A DNA stretch of 64,000 bases from an uncultured Pseudomonadota bacterium. Its GTDB lineage: Bacteria; Myxococcota_A; UBA796; CAJQPC01. A program made the position numbers and the translations under genes. Location: NCBI GenBank assembly GCA_913060515.1, contig CAJXRZ010000017.1, positions 1 through 64,000 of the forward strand. The letters run 5' to 3'. Under the pieces are notes generated by a model that worked only from the letters and a program-made list of their open reading frames with translations, was not told the origin of the DNA and did no database searches. Of this stretch, positions 42,701-50,319 are shown piece after piece (position 1 is the stretch's first letter; every line of letters begins with the position of its first letter).

Positions 42701-42712
42701 GTCGTGGGCTGA
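39701..42712 (+). CDS. PLD nuclease - SF2 helicase - DUF3427 protein
   Basis: 1003 residues from ATG 39701 (AAGGGG upstream). A phospholipase-D-like domain (about 105-275) has one HxK (LHAKAW, His202/Lys204) followed by GSSNLSHSAL. The SF2 helicase core has Walker A ATGTGKT at 321-327, DEFHHA, LTATPERADG and QLGRGLRQHPGK. A long C-terminal region matches the DUF3427 layout, ending in a beta-rich domain (KHKQMGVTPLLFV). Such proteins are thought to process foreign or damaged DNA; a defence role is possible but no defence partners are adjacent. Confidence 0.92.
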   Translation: MEQKPGLYESIVTHGLSQSLPDDAFIRPLRASEASRRLSDHLRDYLQRALSSVPAKEQPSAQIAMVNELLEVVDRHTKGFPASEDAVRAELLQSIGAPRPRPQLPLSESGLYVNANRERSLQQALKLEAASADRIDLICAFLFWQGYRHLKPVLTEHLERGGSLRVLTTTYCGVTQAKVLDELQAMGAQVRVSYESGATRLHAKAWIFHRNSRFGTALVGSSNLSHSALTSGKEWNVRLSQVENRPVFGELAAAFENHWQDEEFLPYERDFFLATLRAERPKGELRSVFKLRPRTFQRVILERLTAERELQDQHRNLVVAATGTGKTVVAALDYAGLNARAGKRLRLLFVAHRKEILAQSRDTFRHAVSDGSFGELFVDGEQPLDWDHVFASVQSLQHKDLAEIDPTRFDVIIIDEFHHAAAPTYTRLFSHFQPQELLGLTATPERADGQSILRFFDGRVASELRIWDAIDRGLLVPFQYWGVHDTVDLKTSWRGGKYSPKELEGLYTGNHARAHLVVQALGEYVHDPFKMRALAFCAGVNHAQFMAEALKEAGLKCAVVIGETSKLDRRNAIKGLRDGTFQVLLTVDVFNEGVDIPEIDTVLFLRPTESSTVFLQQLGRGLRQHPGKRCLTVLDFVGLAHQDFRYAERFRAIVGKVGRKALKEQVEEDFPFLPSGCSIQLDRVSKEVVLDNIAAGLRLNKRSLAKELKASGVRTLADFLHSAGLELEELYRGGRCFGDLARMAGLPLAEPGPDEVKLARGLGRLLHVDDVARISAWQGWLKGEPDVDWETLAMLLTTLMGREVAADLSSGEERFFSHPAVAWELKQLLEVLRGRLAHQTQAVDLKGLPLRVHASYRLNEVMSALRDVRTGGLYLPREGVHFDKNRGFNLLFVTLHKDEDDYSPSTLYADYALGPEHFHWQSQSGTRARDKKGLRHLRHKQMGVTPLLFVRSARKDDRGETQAYTLLGPVSLERWQGERPMNIEWRLEVPMPAKLLREAKVVG

Positions 42713-42723
42713 GGCGCGCGGAG

Positions 42724-42740
42724 TTGGCACGGGGGATGCT
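42724..42740 (+). promoter_or_regulatory. Sigma-54-type promoter of the cytochrome c'-like gene
   Basis: TTGGCACG, four bases, ATGCT. GG at 42726-42727 and GC at 42738-42739 are 10 bases apart, with one mismatch to YTGGCACG-N4-TTGCW. The predicted start of transcription, about 12 bases after the GC, is near 42751, that is two bases before the ATG at 42753. The mRNA would have essentially no leader, and no ribosome-binding site is needed or seen. Confidence 0.55.
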
Positions 42741-42752
42741 AAGGGTCCTCGT

Positions 42753-43256
42753 ATGCTCTTCTTGCTCTTGGCCTGTGCTACACCAACGCCGCCCGAAATC
42801 CCTCAAGCCAGCGCGCCGTCTGAGGCTACGCCGGTAGAGGCCCTCAACGCCATGGACCCGCGCACGCCGGTGCCCCTGCAGCCGATGATGGCTTGGCACC
42901 AGAAACAGAACATGCAGGCGCACCTGGTGGCCATCGAAGGCATCACCGCAGCCTTGGCGGAGGAGGACTGGGAGGGCGTGCAAGCCTCAGCCTCGGCCAT
43001 TCAGAGTTCGCCGCAGATGGCGATGCAGTGCGAGCACATGGGCGCCGGCGCCGAGGGCTTCACGGCGCTGGCTTTGGACTTCCATCAGCGGGCCGACGGC
43101 ATCGCCATAGCCGCTGCTGAGCAGGACCAGAAGAGAGTGCTGCAGGCCACCGCGCACACCCTGAAGGCCTGCACAAGCTGTCACGCGCAGTACCGCCAAG
43201 ATTTGGTGGACGCCCAGACCTGGAGCCTTCGAACGGGCAGCTCTACGGCCCACTGA
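42753..43256 (+). CDS. Cytochrome c'/c-556-type lipoprotein
   Basis: 167 residues. Signal MLFLLLAC (lipobox Cys8) with no positive charge; no earlier in-frame start. The mature protein is a helical bundle of class II cytochrome c type with the single heme site near the C-terminus, CTSCHAQYR. Cytochromes c' bind NO and some protect denitrifiers, so a link with NO metabolism is possible. Preceded by a sigma-54-like promoter. Confidence 0.85.
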   Translation: MLFLLLACATPTPPEIPQASAPSEATPVEALNAMDPRTPVPLQPMMAWHQKQNMQAHLVAIEGITAALAEEDWEGVQASASAIQSSPQMAMQCEHMGAGAEGFTALALDFHQRADGIAIAAAEQDQKRVLQATAHTLKACTSCHAQYRQDLVDAQTWSLRTGSSTAH

Positions 43257-43301
43257 ATCGGTCAGAATCACTGAAATTGGGGCGCGGGCAGCGATGTCTA
43301 C

Positions 43302-43318
43302 TGCGTCAAATTGACACA
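43302..43318. promoter_or_regulatory. Near-palindromic operator candidate
   Basis: TGCGTCAAATTGACACA: GTCAA-A-TTGAC is a perfect 11-base palindrome, extended by two outer pairs with one mismatch each side. It lies about 70-80 bases upstream of the predicted transcription start of the hydroxylase-rhodanese operon, a reasonable distance for an activator site serving the adjacent sigma-54-type promoter. Confidence 0.45.
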
Positions 43319-43356
43319 TGGGGACATAGGCGGCGCTTGTAGCGCTGGGGTCGTGG

Positions 43357-43373
43357 GTGGCACGCTTATTGCT
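43357..43373 (+). promoter_or_regulatory. Sigma-54-type promoter of the hydroxylase-rhodanese operon
   Basis: GTGGCACG, four bases, TTGCT. GG at 43359-43360 and GC at 43371-43372 are 10 bases apart; the TGGCACG and TTGC cores are perfect. Transcription should begin near 43384, inside the frame that opens at 43376 but just before the in-frame ATGs at 43385 and 43388. The functional protein may therefore start at one of those, on a leaderless mRNA. Confidence 0.6.
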
Positions 43374-43375
43374 TC

Positions 43376-45235
43376 ATGCTGGACATGATGAACTACCTGC
43401 TCTGGCTCCTTGGTATCTCCGTCCTGGTCGCGGTCCTGGAGCGCCTGTTCCATGCCCGGGACCAGAAGGTCTTCCGCAAGTGGGCCTGGTCGGATGCCCT
43501 GCACCTGCTCTTCAACGGCCACTTCTTGGGCTTGTTGCTCTACGGCATCGCTTTCCATCGGGTCTTGCCGGTGCTCGATGGTGCTTTGGCAGAGCGTGGC
43601 TGGACTGGGCTCTTGTACCGGGAGGCCTCGGCAGAGTGGCCCATGGTGGTCCAGATCTTGGTCGCCCTCGTGGTGGTCGATTTCCTGCAGTGGTGCGTGC
43701 ACAACGTGCTGCACCGCAGCAACTTCCTCTGGAAGATTCACCAGGTACACCACTCGGTCAAAGACGGGGAGATGGACTGGATTGTGTCCTTCCGCTTCTC
43801 GTGGCTCGAGCCGGTCATCTACAAGAGCGCGACCTACCTGCCCCTGGCGTGGTTCGGCTTTGCCCCGGAAGCGCTCTTCTTCCACGCGGTCTTCGGCACG
43901 CTCATCGGCCACCTGAACCATGCCAACCTGAGCTGGGACTATGGGCCCCTGCGCTACCTCTTCAACAGCCCGCGCATGCACCTGTACCACCACGACTGGG
44001 ACGCGCCGGCCAAGGGCCAGAACTTCGGCATCATCTTCTCTTGCTGGGACTGGATCTTCGGTACGGCACACCTGCCGGAGCAGCCCCCTGAGCACATCGG
44101 CTTCCCCGGCGTTGAGAAGCTGCCCCAGGACTTCTTTGGCCAGCTGGCCTGGCCCCTTGGCTTGGCGATACCCCAGCTCCAACAGCACAAGCTCTTGGGT
44201 TCAGCCCTGGGTATTGGGGTGCTGGCCGGTCTCTACGCGGCCAGCGTTCCTCCAAAGGCGCCCACGCCGATGTTTGGCGAGCCAGCTGCGAGCTCCCAGC
44301 CCGCCTACGACCCCTCACAGGCCTCGGTCGTGCACGCAGCTTCTTCGGAGCAGGCCGCAGAGAACATGGCGCGCTTTGGGGACCAGGCCCGTGCAGAAGG
44401 ATGGGCCCACCCCGAAGTAGCGGTGAGCGCCGCTGAGCTGGCGGCCGCCTTGGGCAGCCCCAGCCTGGTCATCCTGGACGTTCGCACGCCGGAGCGCTTT
44501 GCAGAGGGGCACATTCCCTCGGCCCGGCTTGTAGAGCGCAAGAACTACTCGGCAGGGGACATCCCAGGTGTCTCCAAGGACGCCGAAGGACTCCAGGAGC
44601 TCTTGCGCTCCCTGGGCGTGAACCCCGGTGACACGGTGGTGTTGATGGGAGACGGAGGTCCTGAGCCCTACCGCTTCTGGTGGACCCTGGACCAGGTCGC
44701 TGGCTACGAGACCCGGGTCCTGGACGGCGGACTCGAGGCCTGGAAGGTGCTCGGAGAGCGCCTGGCGATGGGAGAGGGCATCGCCGTCGAGGCGGGCCAA
44801 GTTGTGCTCTCCGAAGGCCCCGGCGCCAACCTGATGTGGAGCGACCTGGCCGCGCTTCAGGCGCAATACCCCGAGCTTCAGCTGGCCGACACGCGCACCC
44901 TGGATGAGTACACCGGCAAGGAGCACAACAAGAAGGCGGCCCGACCCGGGCGCATCCCGGGCGCCAAGCACCTGATGTGGACCGAAGTGCTCTACTTGGA
45001 CGAGGGCGTGCCGCGCCTGAAGGCACCCGAGCAGGTGCGAGCGGCCTTTGATGGCGCCGGCTTGGACCTGGAGCTTCCTCTGGTCACCTACTGTCAGAGC
45101 GGAACGCGCTCCTCGACCCTCTACTACGCGGCCATTCAGACCGGCGCAGATCCGGCGCACATCTGGAACTACGATGGCTCCTGGGCCGAGTACAGCCGCA
45201 TGGAAGAGCTGCCGGCCGTGGTTGACGCGGAGTGA
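43376..45235 (+). CDS. Fatty acid hydroxylase fused to tandem rhodanese domains
   Basis: 619 residues if started at 43376 (616 or 615 from 43385/43388, which the promoter position favours). Residues 1-290 are a membrane di-iron hydroxylase/sterol desaturase domain with HNVLH, HQVHHS and MHLYHHD. Another hydrophobic segment lies near 280-295, then an Ala-rich linker. Residues about 340-615 are two rhodanese domains as in thiosulfate/3-mercaptopyruvate sulfurtransferases: LDVRTPERF in the first, inactive half and the catalytic Cys573 in TYCQSGTRSS. I know both families separately but not this fusion. Its stop overlaps the next start. Confidence 0.9.
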   Translation: MLDMMNYLLWLLGISVLVAVLERLFHARDQKVFRKWAWSDALHLLFNGHFLGLLLYGIAFHRVLPVLDGALAERGWTGLLYREASAEWPMVVQILVALVVVDFLQWCVHNVLHRSNFLWKIHQVHHSVKDGEMDWIVSFRFSWLEPVIYKSATYLPLAWFGFAPEALFFHAVFGTLIGHLNHANLSWDYGPLRYLFNSPRMHLYHHDWDAPAKGQNFGIIFSCWDWIFGTAHLPEQPPEHIGFPGVEKLPQDFFGQLAWPLGLAIPQLQQHKLLGSALGIGVLAGLYAASVPPKAPTPMFGEPAASSQPAYDPSQASVVHAASSEQAAENMARFGDQARAEGWAHPEVAVSAAELAAALGSPSLVILDVRTPERFAEGHIPSARLVERKNYSAGDIPGVSKDAEGLQELLRSLGVNPGDTVVLMGDGGPEPYRFWWTLDQVAGYETRVLDGGLEAWKVLGERLAMGEGIAVEAGQVVLSEGPGANLMWSDLAALQAQYPELQLADTRTLDEYTGKEHNKKAARPGRIPGAKHLMWTEVLYLDEGVPRLKAPEQVRAAFDGAGLDLELPLVTYCQSGTRSSTLYYAAIQTGADPAHIWNYDGSWAEYSRMEELPAVVDAE

Positions 45236-46188
45236 AGCTGGCCCTGCTGCTTGGGTGCTTGGCGCCCTCGGTCCTGCCGGCCGGGGCAGAGCCCGCCGGT
45301 GATGGCCAAGGGGTCGCTCTGGGGCTCTTCGCCTCGGATCCGCTCTACGACTACGGCCCGCTGGTGACGGAGATCGCCGAGACGGGGGCCACTGAGCTCT
45401 TGGTGGCGGTGCCCTGGTCTCTGCCGCACTCCCAGAGCGCAGCCTTGCAGAGCGGTGTTCCAAAGCAGGCTTTGGCGAGCGTTCTCCGCCAAGCCCAAGA
45501 GCAGGAGTTAGCCGTCAGCGTCATGCCCATCGTGGTGCTGCAAGACCGCAGCGACGGCGCCTGGAGGGGGACTCTGAAGCCCCAGAATGCGTCGCTCTTC
45601 TGGCGCAACTACGATGCCCTGCTGCGCTCGGTGGCGGTCGATGCCCAACGCGGTGGGGCCCAGCGCTTGATCCTTGGATCTGAGCTCAACAGCCTGGAGA
45701 GCGACCCCTCCTGGCCCGGCCGAATCCAGAGCACCCGCCAGACCTTCTCAGGCTCCCTCAGCTATTCGGCGAACTGGGACCGCTATGCGCAGGTCTCCTT
45801 CTGGCAGCACCTCGACTCGGTCTCGGTGAGCGCCTACTTCCCCGTAGAGGGACCGGATACCTGGCAGCAAGAGCTGGCAATACTCCAGGCGTTTGCCGAC
45901 TCCGAGCAGCGGCCCCTGGTGCTCTCCGAGTACGGATTTCCGGCCCTGTCTTCCGCCGCCGAGCGGCCCTGGGATGAGACCACCGGCGCCGACTTTGACC
46001 CGCAGCTTCAGGCGCAGCTCTTGGAGCAAGCCTTGGCCGCAATTCAAGCTGAGCCGCCCCAGGCCCACTTCCTCTGGAACTGGTTCGGAACTGGCGCCGC
46101 CAACGAGGCCAGCTTCACGCCGCGTGCACGACCGGCAGCCGATGTGCTGCGCCAAGCCTTTGAACACCCCATCCGAGACACCCAATGA
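45232..46188 (+). CDS. Exported GH113-like glycoside hydrolase
   Basis: 318 residues from GTG 45232. Signal peptide (VKLALLLGCLAPSVLPAGA). TIM-barrel pattern with a probable acid/base Glu in ILGSELNSLE and nucleophile Glu in LVLSEYGFPA, close to glycoside hydrolase family 113 (beta-mannanase-type). It overlaps both neighbours by 4 bases (GTGA and ATGA), so it is co-translated with rhodanese-fusion and sulfite-oxidase genes, an unexpected partnership. Confidence 0.75.
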   Translation: MKLALLLGCLAPSVLPAGAEPAGDGQGVALGLFASDPLYDYGPLVTEIAETGATELLVAVPWSLPHSQSAALQSGVPKQALASVLRQAQEQELAVSVMPIVVLQDRSDGAWRGTLKPQNASLFWRNYDALLRSVAVDAQRGGAQRLILGSELNSLESDPSWPGRIQSTRQTFSGSLSYSANWDRYAQVSFWQHLDSVSVSAYFPVEGPDTWQQELAILQAFADSEQRPLVLSEYGFPALSSAAERPWDETTGADFDPQLQAQLLEQALAAIQAEPPQAHFLWNWFGTGAANEASFTPRARPAADVLRQAFEHPIRDTQ

Positions 46189-47753
46189 ACTCCCGTCGCC
46201 GCTTTCTCCAAGGCCTGCTGCAGACCTCTGGCGCTTTGGCCCTGACCGGGTGTGTCACCCAGGCTCCTCCATCGGAGACCGAGCCGGAGCCAGAGCAGGG
46301 AGCACAACAGAGCCCCGCCGCGGGGCCTGCGCCCCTGCCCGATGGTCTGAAGCGGGAGAACTTCCACGTTCACAACGAGCGGCCCCTGGCGCTGGAGACC
46401 CGCCGAGCGGCCATGGGCGTGGGTGTCATCACGCCCCTCTCGCGCTTCTTTGTGCGGAACAACCTGCCCCGGCCCGATGACGCCATCGTGGCCCAGCCCT
46501 TGGCCTGGATCCTGGACGTCGCTGGGGTGCACAAGCCAGGCCAGATCACGCTGGCCTCGTTGATGCAACTGGGTGTTGAGACCGTCAGCACCGTCATCCA
46601 GTGCTCGGGCAACGGCCGAAAGTTCTTCGAGCATGGCCCTTCCGGTTCCCCCTGGTCCACGGGCGCTGCCGGCTGTGCGATGTGGACGGGCGTGCGCGTC
46701 TCCAAGGTGCTGGATCACTTCGGCGGCGTCTTGCCCCAAGCCCGCTTTCTCACTGGGACGGGCGGAGAGCCGCTGCCTGAGGGCGTTGAGCGCGACATGG
46801 TCGTGGTGGAGCGCTCGGTGCCCATCGAGAAGGGCCTACAGGACTGCATGCTGGTGTGGGAGATGAACGGCGAGCCTCTGCCCATCAGCCACGGCGGGCC
46901 CCTGCGTCTGTTGGTGCCCGGCTACTTTGGCTGCAATCAGATCAAGTACGTGGCCCGTCTGGCAGCCACCGAGGCGGAGACCACCGCCAAGATCCAGAGC
47001 AAGGGCTACCGCTTTCGGCCGATTGGGGAGGGGGGCGCACCGGATCAGCCGAGCCTGTGGCGTATGCCGGTCAAGTCTTGGATCAACGGTCCTGGCGCCG
47101 AAGGAGCACCGGTGCTCGCAGGCTCGACCGTCTTCTACGGGGTGGCGTTCTCGGGAGAGCGTGGGGTCAAGTCGGTAGAGGTGTCCATGGATGGCGGGGA
47201 GAGCTGGCAGGCAGCGACCCTCAGCGGTCCAGACTTGGGGCCGAATGCTTGGCGCAGTTTCCAGTTTCGCGCAGAGCTCTCGGTCGGCTCGCACAGCATC
47301 GTGAGCCGGGCGACAGACAAGGAAGGGGAGCAGCAACCCAAGGCGCGTCTGGAGAACGAACGTGGCTACCAGAACAACGGCTGGGAAGACCACATCTTGG
47401 CTCTGAGCGTGCTCGCAGAGCTGCCCGATGCCCCCCTCGCTACGCCGGTGTCGGCCCCTCCCGAGACACAAGCGGTCGTGGCTCAGCCGGCAGAGCTCTC
47501 CGAGCAAGGGGAGCGCGGCAAGCAGGTCTTCACCCAAGAGGCCGCGCCTTCCTGTGGCACCTGTCACACCCTGGCCGACGCCGGGACCCAAGGTGCGGTG
47601 GGGCCCAACCTGAACACCCTGGCTCCAGACGCCCAGCGCGTGGAGGCGGCGGTGAGCAAGGGCGTGGGTGCCATGCCGGCCTTCCCGGACCTCACCCCGG
47701 AGCAGGTCTCGGATCTGGCCGCCTATGTGGTGGAGGCGACGGTCAAGCCTTGA
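46185..47753 (+). CDS. Sulfite oxidase-like molybdoenzyme fused to cytochrome c
   Basis: 522 residues. Twin-arginine signal SRRRFLQG followed by lipobox LTGC (Cys23), so a Tat-exported lipoprotein. The Mo-pterin domain has the Mo-ligand Cys140 in IQCSGNGR, a YFGCNQIKYV region, and a C-terminal dimerisation-type domain (VSMDGGESW). After a linker, a class I cytochrome c has CGTCH at 457-461 and a MPAF methionine. It resembles SorA and SorB joined in one chain, oxidising sulfite to sulfate with electrons to cytochrome c. Confidence 0.92.
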   Translation: MNSRRRFLQGLLQTSGALALTGCVTQAPPSETEPEPEQGAQQSPAAGPAPLPDGLKRENFHVHNERPLALETRRAAMGVGVITPLSRFFVRNNLPRPDDAIVAQPLAWILDVAGVHKPGQITLASLMQLGVETVSTVIQCSGNGRKFFEHGPSGSPWSTGAAGCAMWTGVRVSKVLDHFGGVLPQARFLTGTGGEPLPEGVERDMVVVERSVPIEKGLQDCMLVWEMNGEPLPISHGGPLRLLVPGYFGCNQIKYVARLAATEAETTAKIQSKGYRFRPIGEGGAPDQPSLWRMPVKSWINGPGAEGAPVLAGSTVFYGVAFSGERGVKSVEVSMDGGESWQAATLSGPDLGPNAWRSFQFRAELSVGSHSIVSRATDKEGEQQPKARLENERGYQNNGWEDHILALSVLAELPDAPLATPVSAPPETQAVVAQPAELSEQGERGKQVFTQEAAPSCGTCHTLADAGTQGAVGPNLNTLAPDAQRVEAAVSKGVGAMPAFPDLTPEQVSDLAAYVVEATVKP

Positions 47754-47809
47754 TGGCTGGCATCGCCTGCTCCTTCCGGTAGAGTCTTCCAACCACCGCA
47801 GGACTGCCC

Positions 47810-49030
47810 GTGTCTGCTCCGAAGCTCGGTCTGCGCGAGAACCTCGCCCAGTTCTCCCTCCTCGTCTTGGTCAACGCTTTTGTAGGCGCCATGGTGGGCA
47901 TGGAGCGCAGCATCCTCCCGGCCATCGCCGAGGAGGAGTTCGAGTTGGTCGCCCGCACGGCGATACTGAGCTTCATCGCGGTCTTTGGGGTGACAAAGGC
48001 GCTGACCAACTACTTCGCCGGGCGCTTCTCGGACCGCTTCGGGCGCAAGCCGGTCCTGGTCGCTGGCTGGATCGTCGCCGCGCCCGTGCCTTTCTTGCTG
48101 ATGTGGGCCCCCAGCTGGTCATGGATTCTGGCCACCAATGTGCTCTTGGGCATCAGCCAAGGACTGACTTGGTCCACGACCGTCATCATGAAGATCGACC
48201 TGGCGGGGCCGAAGAAACGCGGGCTGGCCATGGGGTTCAACGAGTTCGCAGGCTACTTCGCCGTCGCGCTCTCGGCCCTGGCGACAGGCTTCATCGCTGC
48301 GGAGTACGGGCTGCGGCCCGAGCCCTTCTGGCTGGGTGTGGTCTTTGTCGTCCTAGGAGGTTCTCTCTCGCTGTTCTTGGTGCGTGAGACCCAGGGCCAC
48401 GTGCAGCTGGAGTCCAAAGAGGCCGGCGGAGAAGATGCGCTCTCCGCCCTCGAGGTCATCAAGCGCACCAGCTTCACTGACCCCGACTTGTCTTCGGCCA
48501 GCCAAGCCGGACTCTTCAACAACCTGAACGACGGAATGGCTTGGGGCCTGTTCCCGCTGCTCTTCGCTGCGGCCAACATGAGCCTCTCCCAGATTGGCAC
48601 GCTCGCGGCCATCTACCCTGGGGTCTGGGGGCTCGGGCAGCTCTTCACTGGAGCCTGGTCTGACCGCGTGGGTCGCAAGAAGCTCATCGTGGCGGGCATG
48701 TGGATCCAGGCCGTCGGTATCGTGGTCATCGCCATGGGCGACACCTTCGCCGTGTTTGCCGCCGGGGCCGCGCTGATTGGCGGCGGGACAGCGATGGTCT
48801 ACCCGACGCTTCTGGCTGCGGTAGGCGACGTGGCGGCGCCGAGCTGGCGTGCCTCAGCTGTTGGGGTCTACCGACTCTGGCGAGACATGGGCTACGCGGT
48901 GGGCGCGGTCTTGGCAGGGGTCATCGCCGACCAGTTCGGGATCTCAGTCGCGACCTTGTGCATTGCGGGCCTGACCTTTCTCTCCGGTGGGGTGGTGGCT
49001 GTGCGCATGCGAGAGACCTTGAAGCGCTGA
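47810..49030 (+). CDS. MFS transporter
   Basis: 406 residues from GTG 47810, 12 hydrophobic segments. MFS signature loops GRFSDRFGRKP between helices 2 and 3 and GAWSDRVGRKK in the second half; a hydrophilic central loop lies around residue 205. The substrate cannot be inferred. It follows the sulfite-oxidase gene by 56 bases and may or may not share its transcript. Confidence 0.92.
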   Translation: MSAPKLGLRENLAQFSLLVLVNAFVGAMVGMERSILPAIAEEEFELVARTAILSFIAVFGVTKALTNYFAGRFSDRFGRKPVLVAGWIVAAPVPFLLMWAPSWSWILATNVLLGISQGLTWSTTVIMKIDLAGPKKRGLAMGFNEFAGYFAVALSALATGFIAAEYGLRPEPFWLGVVFVVLGGSLSLFLVRETQGHVQLESKEAGGEDALSALEVIKRTSFTDPDLSSASQAGLFNNLNDGMAWGLFPLLFAAANMSLSQIGTLAAIYPGVWGLGQLFTGAWSDRVGRKKLIVAGMWIQAVGIVVIAMGDTFAVFAAGAALIGGGTAMVYPTLLAAVGDVAAPSWRASAVGVYRLWRDMGYAVGAVLAGVIADQFGISVATLCIAGLTFLSGGVVAVRMRETLKR

Positions 49031-49035
49031 GGGAC

Positions 49036-50250
49036 CTATGCCTGAGGAGGAGCTTGCCCCTCAGCCCACTTCCCGTAGCCAGAGGCCGCCCAAGCCGCCG
49101 TCAAGCCGTGCAAAACCACGCTCAGAATCACTGTGAGTACGACGACCTGAAAGAGTGCATCTCCGGTGGTCAGTTCGACCTCCTCCACCAGGAGGAGGCC
49201 AAAGAGAATGGAGGCCAGGCCTCGGGGGCCGAACCAGCCCAGGAAGCCGACTGTCTGCCAGGGGAGCTTGGTTCCAATGAGTGAAATGGCTGTGGGAATG
49301 CCGCGAATCACTGTCAGAGAGAGCAGCGCGTAGAGCCAGTGCATGGGCTCTGCGGCCACCAGAGCTGGCAAGGCGTAGAGGCAGCCCAAGACCGTGAAGA
49401 CCATCCACATCAGCAGCTGTCCTTCGGACTCCAAGAACTCGTGCACTTGTCCTTCCACGTGCGATGCCCGGGCTCCAAAGGCCATGCCTCCCACGAAGGT
49501 GGCCATAAAGCCGTTTCCACCGATGGCTTCGGCGCCCAAGTAGCAGAGGGCCACGGTGGCCAGGCCGCCTACAGTCAAGGCGGCGGGAGAGGTCCAGCCG
49601 ACGCTGCGAGCACGGTCCAGTGACCACCCCGAGAGGCTGCCAATCGCAAGGCCGGCGATGGGCCCCAAGATCACCTGCCCGGCCCAGAACCAGAGCCAGC
49701 CTGAGCCGTCGCCTACCTCTGTTGTGGCCAGCGCCAAGAATACGAGCACCACTGGCAGGGCGATGCCGTCGTTGAGCCCGGATTCAACAGTGAGGGCCTC
49801 GCGAATCGGACCGGGGACAGCCTCGTTGCTCACGACAGCTTGGCCCAGCGCCGCGTCGGTTGGAGCCAGGACCGTCGCCACGAGAGCGGCTTCCCAGACC
49901 GACCAGTCGGGCATCAGCAGCATGGCCACCGCTGTGCCAGCGGCGATGGTCAGGGGCATGCTGATGCCCAAGAGACGGGCAGGAAGGGCAACGCGGTGAC
50001 GCAGCGCGGAGACCCGGATTTGGCTGGCGTCTGCAAAGAGCACCAGCATCAAGGTGACCTCCGTCAATAGCTTGATCCACTCCGAGTCCGGCTGGAAGGT
50101 CAGCCAGCCCAGGCCCCCGGCACCGGTGAGCAGACCAAAGGCCACAAACACCATCGGAGCGGTCAGCCACTTGCGTGTGAGCACCTTGGAGACCAACGCG
50201 AAGAGCAGCGCCGCGCCAAAGAAGAGCGCGAGTTGGTGCGGGTTCTCCAT
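49036..50250 (-). CDS. Cation:proton antiporter (CPA family)
   Basis: 404 residues from ATG 50250, about 12 hydrophobic helices. LAPTDAALGQAVV and ESGLNDGIALP are the ion-binding signatures of Na+/H+ exchangers of the CPA1 type. GGNGFMATFVGGMAFG and GWFGPRGLASI are further family segments. It probably exchanges Na+ or K+ for protons across the inner membrane. Convergent with the MFS gene, 5 bases apart. Confidence 0.92.
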   Translation of the reverse strand: MENPHQLALFFGAALLFALVSKVLTRKWLTAPMVFVAFGLLTGAGGLGWLTFQPDSEWIKLLTEVTLMLVLFADASQIRVSALRHRVALPARLLGISMPLTIAAGTAVAMLLMPDWSVWEAALVATVLAPTDAALGQAVVSNEAVPGPIREALTVESGLNDGIALPVVLVFLALATTEVGDGSGWLWFWAGQVILGPIAGLAIGSLSGWSLDRARSVGWTSPAALTVGGLATVALCYLGAEAIGGNGFMATFVGGMAFGARASHVEGQVHEFLESEGQLLMWMVFTVLGCLYALPALVAAEPMHWLYALLSLTVIRGIPTAISLIGTKLPWQTVGFLGWFGPRGLASILFGLLLVEEVELTTGDALFQVVVLTVILSVVLHGLTAAWAASGYGKWAEGQAPPQA

Positions 50251-50319
50251 CGTTGTGTCCTGGGGGCAGGGGGCCTGGATGCCCTGTGTCATGCGGGGTT
50301 GCGCTTTGAACCCTAGGCC

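Noticed and set aside
39701-42712. Calling the PLD-helicase-DUF3427 gene a phage-defence system
   Set aside because: No methylase, nuclease partner, integrase or other defence gene is adjacent; domain content alone is not enough.
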